The notes beneath the pieces were generated by a model, which ran no database searches, was not told the origin of the DNA, and saw only the letters and a list, made by a program, of their open reading frames with translations. DNA of 64,000 nucleotides from Sediminibacillus terrae (GTDB lineage: Bacteria > Bacillota > Bacilli > Bacillales > Amphibacillaceae), in contig NZ_VZDQ01000024.1 of NCBI RefSeq assembly GCF_009602435.1, positions 186,001-250,000 on the forward strand, given 5' to 3'. Positions within the stretch are counted from its first letter, which is position 1. Each line of letters opens with the position of its first letter. Shown here one piece after another: positions 34,730 to 44,218 of this stretch. The position numbers were made by a program, and so were the translations under genes.

Positions 34730-36013
34730 TTGGTAAAACAGACATTTTTAATCGGTTTTATGCTATTTGCCCTATTTTTCGGGGCAGGAAACTTAATTTA
34801 TCCCCCCACCTTAGGGTTGGAGGCAGGTACTTCCTTTTGGCCGGCCATGGTTGGTTTTATCTTAACCGGGGTCGGGCTGCCTATCCTTGCAATTGTTGCT
34901 ATAGCCCTTATCAGTGATCGAACATCAGAATTGGGAAGCAAGGTCCATCCGTCTTTCGGCCTGTTGTTTACATCGATCATTTATTTGGCCATCGGGCCGT
35001 TTTTCGGCATCCCAAGAGCTGCCAATGTAGCTTTCGAGATGGGTGTATTTCCATCTGTCCAGGCCGGTGTAAGTCATACCTCGATATTGGTCCTGTTCAC
35101 GGTTGTTTTTTTTAGTTTGGTCTATTGGTTCAGTCTCAATCCTTCCAAACTGGTCGATCGGATTGGTCAATGGTTGACTCCTGCCTTGTTGATGGCCGTG
35201 GCAGCGCTTTGTATCGGCAGTTTTTTCATGCTGCGTTCTCCTTCCAGCATACCAGGCGAAAAATATCATACAGCCCCTTTTTTCAGCGGGTTTGTGGAAG
35301 GATATTTAACCATGGATGCCATTGCCGCCCTTGCATTTGGGATTATTGTCGTAACAGCCTATAAGGACAGCGGGGTACAGGACAAAAAAACATTGGTGAC
35401 CTCCACTTTAAAAGCAGGAATGATATCGGGGGCCGCCCTGACACTTGTCTACGGTTCGCTTGGATGGATAGGTGCCAAAATGGCTGCACAAGGCAGTTTC
35501 GATAATGGCGGCCAGATCCTGTCCAGCGCCACCCAGCTGGTTTATGGCAATTTCGGCCTATTGCTGCTCGGGCTTATTGTCGCGTTGGCTTGTTTCACGA
35601 CTTCCATCGGATTGACAGTTGCCTGCGCTCAGTATTTTGCAAGAACTACCCGGTTTTCCTACAAGCAAATAGCAGCGATTGTCAGCATCGCCAGTTTTTT
35701 GATTGCCAACCTCGGCCTAAATCAAATTATCGCCATCTCTGTACCAGTACTTGTCGCCATTTATCCAATTGCCATCGTTTTAGTCCTGCTCACTTTTCTG
35801 GACAAGTGGTTTGAAGGATCGACGTCCGTTTATCGAGGTGCAATCCTGCTGACTGCTATAGTCAGTATCTACCAGGGGCTGACCGAATTCGGTTTGGAAA
35901 TGAGCGCCGTACAACCGTGGATCGAACAGCTCCCGCTTTTCTCCGTGGGTCTCGGCTGGCTTCTCCCCGCCGTAATCGGCGCATCCATCGGCGGTTTTCT
36001 CGATCATCGTTGA
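34730..36013 (+). CDS. brnQ: Branched-chain amino acid transport system II carrier protein BrnQ
   Basis: The 427-residue protein has about 12 helices and the BrnQ N-terminal signature FLIGFMLFALFFGAGNLIYPP, which includes the Na+-site region, plus FGIPRAANVAFEMG near residue 90. It imports leucine, isoleucine and valine with Na+ or H+. The start is TTG at 34730, with GGAGG eight bases upstream; the open frame before it is leader sequence and includes the promoter. It ends in a strong terminator. It is transcribed divergently from the antiporter gene. Confidence 0.92.
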   Translation: MVKQTFLIGFMLFALFFGAGNLIYPPTLGLEAGTSFWPAMVGFILTGVGLPILAIVAIALISDRTSELGSKVHPSFGLLFTSIIYLAIGPFFGIPRAANVAFEMGVFPSVQAGVSHTSILVLFTVVFFSLVYWFSLNPSKLVDRIGQWLTPALLMAVAALCIGSFFMLRSPSSIPGEKYHTAPFFSGFVEGYLTMDAIAALAFGIIVVTAYKDSGVQDKKTLVTSTLKAGMISGAALTLVYGSLGWIGAKMAAQGSFDNGGQILSSATQLVYGNFGLLLLGLIVALACFTTSIGLTVACAQYFARTTRFSYKQIAAIVSIASFLIANLGLNQIIAISVPVLVAIYPIAIVLVLLTFLDKWFEGSTSVYRGAILLTAIVSIYQGLTEFGLEMSAVQPWIEQLPLFSVGLGWLLPAVIGASIGGFLDHR

Positions 36014-36050
36014 GATATATTGTGTGCTTAAACATAGCTTGAAATATCGA

Positions 36051-36080
36051 ACAGGGCTGCCCGCTGCAGGGCAGCCCTGT
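36051..36080 (+). terminator. Terminator of the brnQ-like gene
   Basis: ACAGGGCTGCCC and GGGCAGCCCTGT form a 12-bp perfect stem with a 6-nt loop, followed by TTTCG. Confidence 0.88.
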
Positions 36081-36369
36081 TTTCGTTGTCACGCTTTCCC
36101 GGCCGTTCCAGAAAAGACCCTCTCTCCTTTTGCCGCTCATACAGCAGGAGGTCATCATCCACTTATCCTGTATGTTGAAGTTTTTTGGAAACTTGTCAAT
36201 AAATGCTCATTTTTCTAAGCATGTTGATAACTTCTCCCCTGATAATGGCAATATTAAACATCCTGGATACGAAATATTTAAAGATAGGCAATTCTCGTCT
36301 GTACAGAATCATGATAGGATAGTAGTATTGATTTTTTCAATTTGGAACTTAAAGAAAAGGATGAACACC

Positions 36370-38529
36370 ATGATAATGGAAAAAGCCCAACACATACTTG
36401 AAGAATACTTTGGTTTTCCAAGCTTCCGGCCTGGCCAGCAAGCTGTGATCGAATACGTGACCAGTCAAAAAAACGCTCTGGCCATCATGCCGACAGGCGG
36501 CGGAAAATCACTTTGTTATCAAATTCCCGGGCTTGCCCTTGAAGGAACCGCCATTGTCGTTTCACCATTGATTTCACTGATGAAAGACCAGGTGGACGCC
36601 TTGTCCTCACTCGGCATTCCCGCCACCTATATAAACAGCACGTTAAGCACGGAAGAATTCCAGGAACGGATGCAGCAGCTGCGGGCCGGCAGCTACAAAT
36701 TCGTTTATGCAGCACCTGAGCGATTTGAATCACCAACATTTATCGAGTCAATCAGATCAATCAACCTGTCCTTGATTGCGTTCGATGAAGCCCACTGTAT
36801 TTCTCAATGGGGACACGACTTCCGCCCCAGCTACCGATCAATCGTGCCCACTTTAGCCAAACTGCCCAACCTTCCGGTAACCGTTGCCTTGACGGCCACC
36901 GCTACCGATGAAGTGAACTATGATATCCGCAGGCTTCTTGACATTGAAGACGATCATGTCATCAATACGGGCTTTGCCAGAGACAACCTTTCTTTTCATA
37001 TCGTCAAAGGAAGCAATAAACGCGATTTTCTGCTTGATTATCTGAAGGAACGCCAGACAGAGTCAGGGATTATCTACACCTCAACAAGAAAACAAACCGA
37101 TACGGTCCACCAGCTGCTCGAGAGCAAAGGATATGCGGCTGCTAAATATCACGCCGGTCTTTCCGAGCAGGACCGGAAGCAGGCACAGAATGCATTCATT
37201 CAAGATGAGAAAACGATTATTGTAGCCACCAATGCTTTTGGCATGGGAATCGACAAATCGAACGTACGTTATGTGATCCACTATGCTCTGCCGATGAATA
37301 TCGAATCCTACTATCAGGAAGCAGGCAGAGCCGGCAGGGATGGAGAGCCCAGCGATTGCATTCTGCTCTTTTCCGGGCAGGATATCCAATTGCAAAAGTT
37401 TCTAATCGAGCAGTCCTTGATGGACGAAGAAAAAAAATCGAAAGAATATAAAAAGCTGCAGGCAATGGTCAATTACTGCCACACCCACAGTTGTCTGCAG
37501 ACCTATATCCTGCATTATTTCAATGATTATTCTGCGATGGAAGACTGCGGTAAATGCAGCAACTGTCTCAACAGTGACAATCGGGAAGATATGACAAGAG
37601 AAGCCCAAATGGTCCTGTCCTGCATCAAGCGTATGGACGAAAGGTTCGGTGCCGGTTTAACGGCCAAAGTGCTGAAAGGATCAAGGGATAAAAAAGTAAA
37701 AGACTTTCAGTTTGATCAGCTGTCTACCTACGGACTGATGTCCCAATATACCGAAAAGGAATTGACCAATTTCATTCACTTCCTTGTGGCGGAAAATATT
37801 CTTACGACAGGGGACGACCGTTATCCGATACTTAAACTGACCAAACAGGCAAAAGAAGTACTGCAAGGCCGTAAGCAAGTATGGGTTCAAACTGGTTTTG
37901 CCAGAAGCACTTCCGCAGCCGATTATCATGAAGCTTTGTTCGAGGAGCTCCGACAGTTGCGCAAGCAGACAGCGATAGAAGAGAAAGTGCCACCTTATGT
38001 GTTGTTTTCTGACGCGACGTTAAAGGAGATGGCCCGTCATTTCCCTCAAACAAAAGAAGAGATGCTCCGTATAAAAGGGGTGGGGGAGAAAAAATTCGAA
38101 CAGTATGGCGAACCCTTTCTTCAAGCAATTTTGCCATGGGCCGATAAAGTGGAGAAAAAACAAACAGAGAGAACATCTGTTGTTTCGAGCAAGGGGATGC
38201 TGGAAAAACGGGATAAAGATGATGACAGACCTAGTCACCTTATAAGCTATCAATCATTTGTGGACGGCTCTTCCCTTGCAGAGATTGCGGCCACCCGGGG
38301 AATTACCGAGCAGACGGCCGCCAATCATTTATTCAAAGCCTATGGGGAGGCTTATCCGCTAGACTGGGACAGGCTGTTTACAAAGTCGGAGGAAGAGGAA
38401 GTGCTTGCCGCCCGTCAGGAGCTGGATGAACCGAAACTGAAGCCGATCAAAGAAAGGATAGAGGCAGATATAAGCTACACGGCAATCAAGGCGGTGTTAA
38501 TCAAACATGGCATTATGCTGAATCGCTAG
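36370..38529 (+). CDS. recQ: ATP-dependent DNA helicase RecQ
   Basis: The 719-residue protein has all RecQ parts. The helicase core shows Walker A (MPTGGGKSLCYQ), a DEAH box in AFDEAHCISQWGHDFRPSY and motif VI in YYQEAGRAGRDG. The RQC zinc site has cysteines in NYCHTHSC and CGKCSNC. An HRDC domain (about residues 515-590) follows, then a C-terminal helix-turn-helix (SYQSFVDGSSLAEIAATRGI) typical of Bacillus RecQ. It unwinds forked and recombination intermediates. ATG at 36370 lies nine bases after AAAAGG; an ATG at 36361 directly abuts that site. The 290 bases before it (36081-36369) hold no other gene. A zinc-ribbon gene is convergent. Confidence 0.95.
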   Translation: MIMEKAQHILEEYFGFPSFRPGQQAVIEYVTSQKNALAIMPTGGGKSLCYQIPGLALEGTAIVVSPLISLMKDQVDALSSLGIPATYINSTLSTEEFQERMQQLRAGSYKFVYAAPERFESPTFIESIRSINLSLIAFDEAHCISQWGHDFRPSYRSIVPTLAKLPNLPVTVALTATATDEVNYDIRRLLDIEDDHVINTGFARDNLSFHIVKGSNKRDFLLDYLKERQTESGIIYTSTRKQTDTVHQLLESKGYAAAKYHAGLSEQDRKQAQNAFIQDEKTIIVATNAFGMGIDKSNVRYVIHYALPMNIESYYQEAGRAGRDGEPSDCILLFSGQDIQLQKFLIEQSLMDEEKKSKEYKKLQAMVNYCHTHSCLQTYILHYFNDYSAMEDCGKCSNCLNSDNREDMTREAQMVLSCIKRMDERFGAGLTAKVLKGSRDKKVKDFQFDQLSTYGLMSQYTEKELTNFIHFLVAENILTTGDDRYPILKLTKQAKEVLQGRKQVWVQTGFARSTSAADYHEALFEELRQLRKQTAIEEKVPPYVLFSDATLKEMARHFPQTKEEMLRIKGVGEKKFEQYGEPFLQAILPWADKVEKKQTERTSVVSSKGMLEKRDKDDDRPSHLISYQSFVDGSSLAEIAATRGITEQTAANHLFKAYGEAYPLDWDRLFTKSEEEEVLAARQELDEPKLKPIKERIEADISYTAIKAVLIKHGIMLNR

Positions 38530-38642
38530 CCATGTCTTTTTGTGAAGGATAAGCGCAAACGCCTGTTAAGAGAGGCTAAGTTCGTCACATCGTGTGGATC
38601 TCCTACAAGCTTAAACAATACCTCGAAGTGCAAACCAAATAG

Positions 38643-38681
38643 AAAAAGCACGCGGAGAAGCAGCACTTCCGCGTGCTTTTT
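38643..38681. terminator. Bidirectional terminator between recQ and the zinc-ribbon gene
   Basis: AAAAAGCACGCGGA pairs with TCCGCGTGCTTTTT over 14 bp with an 11-nt loop. Confidence 0.9.
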
Positions 38682-38696
38682 CATCATGAAGTATTT

Positions 38697-38864
38697 TCAA
38701 ATCCCTGTTGTTGTATCTTGGTTATGCCGTTCCTGGCAATCTTTGCAAAGCTTGATTTTCTCCTCTTGTCTTGTCGACAAGAGCTTTCCGCAGCTCGAGC
38801 ACTTATGGAACTCATTAGCGTTCGACTGAAAGCCGGCCATCTCGCCTTCATTTCGTCTTACCAT
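38697..38864 (-). CDS. Small zinc-ribbon protein
   Basis: A 55-codon frame starts at ATG 38864, with GAAAGGAGAG eight bases upstream, and ends at TGA 38697. The translation has two CxxC pairs (HKCSSCGKLL and KLCKDCQERH) spaced about 15 residues apart, so it probably binds one zinc ion. The N-terminus is basic and polar. It ends at the strong terminator shared with recQ. I do not recognise a named family; a regulator or RNA/DNA-binding accessory role is possible but unproven. Good ribosome site, cysteine pattern and terminator make a real gene likely. Confidence 0.75.
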   Translation of the reverse strand: MVRRNEGEMAGFQSNANEFHKCSSCGKLLSTRQEEKIKLCKDCQERHNQDTTTGI

Positions 38865-38951
38865 GGGGTACTCTCCTTTCGGCTGTTATAGAAAAACACC
38901 GAATCTTAACTAGATATTACCCCGGTATGACGACTATCAAACCCTAACTGC

Positions 38952-40193
38952 TTAAGCGTCGAAGTCCAATGCCCAGCTCCCTTTGCGGAATACTGGTTCT
39001 GTGCTGCCATCTGCAGTCACTCCGTCGATGTCAAGTTCAGCCGAGCCAATCATGAAATCCACATGTGTCAAACTGTCATTGACCCCATGCTTGTCAAGCT
39101 GCTCATCATCCATTTGTGAACCGCCCTCCAGACTGGTCGGATAGGCCTTGCCCAAAGCAATATGACAAGATGCGTTTTCGTCATAGAGCGTATTATAAAA
39201 GATGAGACCTGATTGGGAAATCGGAGATTCATGCGGAACAAGCGCAATTTCACCGAGACGACGTGCTCCCTCATCTGTATCCAGCAAATGCTTCAATGTT
39301 TCATAGCCCTGTTCCGCTTGAAAATCGACAACCTTTCCTTTTTCAAAGGTCAAGCTGAAACCATCAATCAAGTTACCTCCATAGTTCAATGGCTTGGTAC
39401 TGGAAACCGTTCCGTTCACCCCATACTTATCCGGCAATGTGAAGACTTCCTCTGTCGGCATATTCGGATTGAAATCCGTACCTTTTTCCGTCTTAGCGGA
39501 ACCGCCTTTCCAAATGTGCCCTTCCGGAAGCTCAAGCTCAAAATCGGTACCTGGTGCTTTATAAACCAATTTCTTGTATTGTTTTCTATTCAAAAATTCG
39601 CGTGCTTTACGCAAGGTCGCATTGTGTTCATCCCAAGCAGCGACAGGATTTTCTTTGTCGACGCGGACGATTTTGAATATTTGCTGCCACAAGCTTTCCA
39701 TTGCTTCCTCTTTCGATTGATCCGGAAAGATTTTTTGTGCCCAATCGCCAGTTGGAATCGAAATGATCGACCAAGGAATCCTGTCGTTCATCGTGTACTG
39801 GCGAAACTCTTTCATCGCTTCTGCATTGGCTTTGGAAGCCCTCGCCACTTTGCCGGCATCGATGTCCTTTAGTAAATCAGGGTTTGTGGAACGGATGGAT
39901 AAGACGGCCGCGCCTTCTTTTGCGAAGGATACAAGCTTGTCCACGTGCCACTGAGGGACATCCGTCAATACTTCTTCCGGTGCATTCTCGTATTTAAGCA
40001 ATGAAATTTCGTCATCCGCCCAATTGATATGTACGTTCCTGGCTCCTAGTTCATAGGCTTTCCGGACGACGATCCGGGTAAAATCGGCACCCTCGATCGG
40101 CGCATTGATCATCAATGTTTGGTCTTTTTGCAGGTTGACACCAGTTTTCAGGGCCAACTCTGCATATTTTTCTAATTGTTTTAATTCTGCCAT
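38952..40193 (-). CDS. M29 family aminopeptidase (AmpS/AmpT type), paralogue 2
   Basis: This 413-residue protein is the same length as paralogue 1 (18986-20227) and aligns without obvious gaps. It shares the same ligand motifs: EEVFTLPDKYGVNGT, RLGEIALVPHESPISQS, DENASCHIALGKAYP and LTHVDFMIGSAELDIDG. At the HxD metal site it reads THVD against NHED in the other copy. It should cleave N-terminal residues from peptides in the cytoplasm. GGAGGG lies six or so bases before ATG 40193, and an in-frame start five codons earlier is less well placed. It is a single gene. Confidence 0.92.
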   Translation of the reverse strand: MAELKQLEKYAELALKTGVNLQKDQTLMINAPIEGADFTRIVVRKAYELGARNVHINWADDEISLLKYENAPEEVLTDVPQWHVDKLVSFAKEGAAVLSIRSTNPDLLKDIDAGKVARASKANAEAMKEFRQYTMNDRIPWSIISIPTGDWAQKIFPDQSKEEAMESLWQQIFKIVRVDKENPVAAWDEHNATLRKAREFLNRKQYKKLVYKAPGTDFELELPEGHIWKGGSAKTEKGTDFNPNMPTEEVFTLPDKYGVNGTVSSTKPLNYGGNLIDGFSLTFEKGKVVDFQAEQGYETLKHLLDTDEGARRLGEIALVPHESPISQSGLIFYNTLYDENASCHIALGKAYPTSLEGGSQMDDEQLDKHGVNDSLTHVDFMIGSAELDIDGVTADGSTEPVFRKGSWALDFDA

Positions 40194-40374
40194 TGTTTTT
40201 CCCTCCAAAAAAATCGACCTGTCAGTCTGTTTTCTTTACCTCTCTATTATTTCACAAAAAACGGAAACTAACAAAATTTTCTTATTATTCACGTTGCAAT
40301 TCATTCAGCGAAATAGCGTCGCGGTGGGATAGCGGTCTACATGACGTTTGGCGTGGGTGCAAATGAACCTTCCT

Positions 40375-40439
40375 GAACCTCACCACAATATTCTCCTCCT
40401 GATAGTCTCCAAACGAATTCTTGGAGGAGCATGAGGTTC
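40375..40439. repeat. Nested inverted repeat in an intergenic gap
   Basis: GAACCTCA (40375) pairs with TGAGGTTC (40432), and inside it CTCCTCC (40393) pairs with GGAGGAG (40423). The 351-bp gap 40194-40544 has no other recognisable feature; a short minus-strand frame there lacks a ribosome site and known motifs. Confidence 0.5.
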
Positions 40440-40544
40440 CTATGCTACCGAAGCGGTGGTTAGCACGCTTTTTGAATAGGACATTACAGTTACTGCGCAT
40501 TTTCTATCTACTATATCTGTGGAAAGGGCAAACCCTCTGATTTT

Positions 40545-42428
40545 TTATTGATTATCCAATTCCTCGACAAGCAGCGAAAGTTCCTCCCAGCGTTCCATTG
40601 CCTGTTCCAAGTCAGCTTCCAGCTGCTCCTGCTGGTTATAGAAGTCCTGAACTTTGCCGAGATCGCTTCCTGCCTGTTCGATTTCCTGTTTCACTTTCTC
40701 CAGTTCTTCTTCCAGTCCGGTGATTTTGTCTTCTATCCCTTCCCATTCCCTTTGTTCATGATAAGAGAGTTTCTTCTTCTTTTTACACGGGGAAGCCGTT
40801 TGTTTGGCAATTTCTTCTTTTGGCTGCCGGCGTGATTTTGCATCCTCCAAGTAATCACTATAATTTCCGTAAAAGAAATGGATGTCATTCCGCCCTTCAA
40901 AAGCGATCAAACGATGGACAACCCTGTCCAGGAAGTAACGGTCGTGGGATACGGTTATCACAACACCGGGAAATTGATCCAAATAATCTTCGAGCACGCC
41001 GAGTGTCTCTGTATCCAGATCATTGGTCGGTTCGTCGAGCAACAGGACATTCGGTTCACCCATCAGAACCCGAAGCAAATACAACCGTCGCCGCTCCCCG
41101 CCTGACAGCCGGCTGACATGGGTCCACTGCTGTGAGCGGGGGAACAGGAACCGTTCCAGCATTTGTTCCGCAGTTATCACTTCACCGTCTGCAGTGTGGA
41201 CGACTTCGGCAGTCTCCTTGATATATTCGACAACACGCAGGGAATCATCCATTTCTGTATGATCCTGCGTGTAATAACCGATTTTCACAGTAGGACCTGT
41301 CTCCACCTTTCCAGAATCAGGTTCCATTCTTCCAGCCATGATGTTCAAAAGCGTTGTTTTTCCACTTCCGTTCGGTCCGATAATGCCGATTCGGTCTCCC
41401 GGAATCACGAGGTAGTCCAGCTCGGCAATATAAGGGGTATCTGCAAAAGATTTTCCAATTCGCTCCAGCTCAATCACTTTTTTGCCGAGGCGTTGAGAGC
41501 CGACCTGAAAATCCAGTTCCTTACCGCCTGTATCGAACGTGACTTGCTTCATTTCCTCGGCACGCTGCTTTCTGGCCTTCTGCTTGGTAGAGCGCGCCTT
41601 GGCTCCGCGGCGCAGCCATTCCAGCTCACGGCGTAAGGTGTTTTTATGCTTCTGTTCATTCTGCTGCTCCAATGATTCCCGTTCTGCTTTCTTTTCCAAA
41701 AACGTTTCGTAATTGCCCTCGTACGTATAGAGGTTCCCTTTATCCAATTCATAAATCCGGTTGGTGATCCGGTTAAGAAAGTACCGGTCATGCGTCACGA
41801 GAATCAAGGCGCCTTCATATTGCGGCAAGTACCCTTCCAGCCATTCGATCGTTTCATTATCCAGATGGTTGGTAGGCTCGTCGAGAATCAACAAGTCTGC
41901 CGGCTGGATCAATGCACGGGCAATGGCCGTCCGCTTTTTTTGCCCGCCCGACAGGTCAGCGGTTTTTTTCGCATAATCTGTAATCCCCAATTTTGTCAGG
42001 ATTGTTTTCGCTGCTGTATTGGCGTCCCATGCTTCCTGTTCATCCATGGATTGCTGTGCCTTCAACAGCTTCTCCTGAAGCGACGTATTTTGTGGCTGTT
42101 CTTCGAGCTGTTGAAGTGTCTCCTCGTACTGCCTCATGGTACGCATGATTGCCGATTCGCCCTGATAAACCTGTTCCAGGACGGTCAAACCACCATCTAA
42201 ATCAGGCTCCTGATTGAGATATTCGATACGGAAATCATTGGCATGTTTGATTGTCCCTCCCTCATTGGGCTCGATTCCGGCTATCACCTTCAGCAATGTC
42301 GATTTGCCGGTCCCGTTCACGCCGATCAAACCGATACGTTCCTTTGGTTCGATGGTAAATCCGATATGGTCGAACAATACCTTGTCACCGAAAGATTTAT
42401 ACAACTGTTCCACAGATAGGATACTCAT
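40545..42428 (-). CDS. yfmR: ABC-F family ATPase, Uup/YfmR type
   Basis: The roughly 627-residue protein has two ABC domains in one chain with no membrane segments. Walker A motifs are GVNGTGKST (near residue 38) and GPNGSGKTT (near 350); signatures are LSGGQKKR and LSGGERRR, with DEPTNHLD and DEPTNDLD after them. An arm/linker rich in charge separates the domains, and a coiled-coil C-terminus (about 540-627) is typical of Uup/YfmR. These proteins act on ribosomes and help resolve stalls, for instance at prolines alongside EF-P. ATG 42428 lies behind AGGATGAG; an ATG four codons earlier (42440) is directly after AAAAGG. Confidence 0.92.
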   Translation of the reverse strand: MSILSVEQLYKSFGDKVLFDHIGFTIEPKERIGLIGVNGTGKSTLLKVIAGIEPNEGGTIKHANDFRIEYLNQEPDLDGGLTVLEQVYQGESAIMRTMRQYEETLQQLEEQPQNTSLQEKLLKAQQSMDEQEAWDANTAAKTILTKLGITDYAKKTADLSGGQKKRTAIARALIQPADLLILDEPTNHLDNETIEWLEGYLPQYEGALILVTHDRYFLNRITNRIYELDKGNLYTYEGNYETFLEKKAERESLEQQNEQKHKNTLRRELEWLRRGAKARSTKQKARKQRAEEMKQVTFDTGGKELDFQVGSQRLGKKVIELERIGKSFADTPYIAELDYLVIPGDRIGIIGPNGSGKTTLLNIMAGRMEPDSGKVETGPTVKIGYYTQDHTEMDDSLRVVEYIKETAEVVHTADGEVITAEQMLERFLFPRSQQWTHVSRLSGGERRRLYLLRVLMGEPNVLLLDEPTNDLDTETLGVLEDYLDQFPGVVITVSHDRYFLDRVVHRLIAFEGRNDIHFFYGNYSDYLEDAKSRRQPKEEIAKQTASPCKKKKKLSYHEQREWEGIEDKITGLEEELEKVKQEIEQAGSDLGKVQDFYNQQEQLEADLEQAMERWEELSLLVEELDNQ

Positions 42429-42555
42429 TCGTTTACTCATCCTTTTGATTATTTAAACTATATCCTTTCAATTATAAAGGATATTCAAAAAAGTTAACAA
42501 TACGGCAGTTCCCTTATCACCCTCGTGTTGAAGCTCGAATGGAAACCGATAAAGA

Positions 42556-42586
42556 AAAAGGCCGCCGGATTTGTTTCCAGCAGCCT
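42556..42586 (-). terminator. Terminator of the alanine/sodium symporter gene
   Basis: On the minus strand an imperfect GC stem (AGGCTGCTGGA with TCCGGCGGCCT) is followed by TTTTTCTTT, about 30 bp past the stop. Confidence 0.6.
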
Positions 42587-42615
42587 GATTTAACATACAC
42601 CCGCCATTTTGGCGA

Positions 42616-44034
42616 TTATTTTTCGTTCTCTGAAGTCTGGTCTTTCCCCCAGTATTCCATCCCGGAAACACCATCGAGTGTTTCCCGATAAAAGACTGGG
42701 TCCTTGCCCTGCTTCCTCTGGCTTAGGTAGTCCGTCAGTGTCCGGTAAGCAACTTTCGAAAGCATGGCGATCGCATACAAGTTGATCAAGGCCATGATTG
42801 CCATCGAGAGATCGGCCATGCTCCAAACAAGATCGAATTCCTGCAGGGCGCCGAACGTAACCATGAGCAATACAGCCACCCGGTAAACAGTCAGAGCTGT
42901 CTTGCTTGTCTTGATAAATTCGATATTCGTTTCTCCATAATAGTAGTTACCAAGGATGGAGGAATAAGCGAAAAGGAAAATAGCGATGGCTACAAACACT
43001 GCCGCCCAAGAACCCAACTGTGATTCAAAAGCACTCTGGGTGATCTGGATGCCCTGAAGCGTACTTCCGGCATAGCCTTCTGTTGTTAAAATGATCAATG
43101 CTGTCGCACTGCAAATGACCAAGGTATCGAGAAAAACACCCAATGTTTGGATGAGACCCTGTTTGACTGGATGGGTCACCTCTGCTGTTGCAGCTGCGTT
43201 CGGCGCACTACCCATACCTGCTTCGTTGGAAAACAAGCCACGCTTGATCCCCATCATGATGGCCGCTCCAAAGCCGCCACCGGCAATTTCCCTGATACCG
43301 AAAGCATTGGCGAATATCAGCTGGAACATTTCCGGAATGGCGGTCACATTCGCCAAAAGAATATATATGGCAAGCAATACATACATGATAGCCATGAACG
43401 GAATGATGAACTGGGTCACTCTGGCGATACTGCGCAGCCCGCCAAATATGACAACCGCTGTCAGGATAACCAAGATGGCCGCCATCCACTCCGGACTGAT
43501 TCCAAACGATTCCTCAAAAGCAAGCCGGATTGTATTGGATTGAACGGAATTAAATACAAGTCCATATGTAAACGTAATGATGATGGCGAATACAATTCCG
43601 AGCCAGCGCTTATTCAATCCTTTTTCCATGTAATATGCGGGACCGCCGCGGTATTGGTTCTTGTCAGGCACTTTGTACACTTGTGCCAAGGTACTTTCCA
43701 CAAAGCTAGTGGCGCCGCCGATCAAGGCGATGAGCCACATCCAGAATACAGCGCCAGGTCCGCCTGCGGCAATTGCAGAGGCAACTCCTGCCAAGTTTCC
43801 GGTTCCGACCCGTGAAGCAGTACTGATTGTAAACGCCTGAAAAGCCGATGTGCCTTTTTTTCCTTCCGCACTTATCGTCCGCTTATCAAACAATACCCGG
43901 AACATTTCAGGAAACAGCCTGAACTGCACGAATTTCGTGCGAATGGTGAAAAACACGCCCAGTCCGATCAGGACCGCAATCAACACATAACCCCACAGAA
44001 AGTCATTCAGCGTGGATAATATATCAGCAAACAT
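42616..44034 (-). CDS. Alanine or glycine:cation symporter family protein (AlsT/AgcS)
   Basis: The 472-residue protein has about ten helices and the AGCS family motifs: an N-terminal FFTIRTKFVQFR, then ISTASRVGTGNLAGVASAIAAGGPGAVFWMW (residues about 75-105) with the Na+-binding region. NEAGMGSAPNAAATA follows near residue 275. It imports alanine, glycine or possibly glutamine with Na+. GGGAGG six bases before ATG 44034 fixes the start; an upstream in-frame ATG is not supported. It is a single gene. The exact amino acid cannot be told from sequence. Confidence 0.92.
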   Translation of the reverse strand: MFADILSTLNDFLWGYVLIAVLIGLGVFFTIRTKFVQFRLFPEMFRVLFDKRTISAEGKKGTSAFQAFTISTASRVGTGNLAGVASAIAAGGPGAVFWMWLIALIGGATSFVESTLAQVYKVPDKNQYRGGPAYYMEKGLNKRWLGIVFAIIITFTYGLVFNSVQSNTIRLAFEESFGISPEWMAAILVILTAVVIFGGLRSIARVTQFIIPFMAIMYVLLAIYILLANVTAIPEMFQLIFANAFGIREIAGGGFGAAIMMGIKRGLFSNEAGMGSAPNAAATAEVTHPVKQGLIQTLGVFLDTLVICSATALIILTTEGYAGSTLQGIQITQSAFESQLGSWAAVFVAIAIFLFAYSSILGNYYYGETNIEFIKTSKTALTVYRVAVLLMVTFGALQEFDLVWSMADLSMAIMALINLYAIAMLSKVAYRTLTDYLSQRKQGKDPVFYRETLDGVSGMEYWGKDQTSENEK

Positions 44035-44158
44035 ACCGTTCCTCCCACTCCTTCTCTTCATCTGTCATCCTATGTAAAACAACCCGACAACATTCATTTA
44101 TTACCCGTCCTGCCAGCCTGGAAAACCAGCATGCGGGCTCATTCAATCTTATGAGAAA

Positions 44159-44184
44159 CACGAGCGGGAATATTCCCGCTCGTG
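44159..44184. terminator. 26-bp perfect palindrome
   Basis: CACGAGCGGGAA followed by its exact inverse TTCCCGCTCGTG forms a strong stem between the DJ-1-like and symporter genes. A second palindrome, CCTATCT-g-AGATAGG, lies at 44204-44218, touching the DJ-1-like stop. Together they probably end the DJ-1-like transcript. Confidence 0.65.
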
Positions 44185-44218
44185 CAATTTGCCTCTATAT
44201 TATCCTATCTGAGATAGG

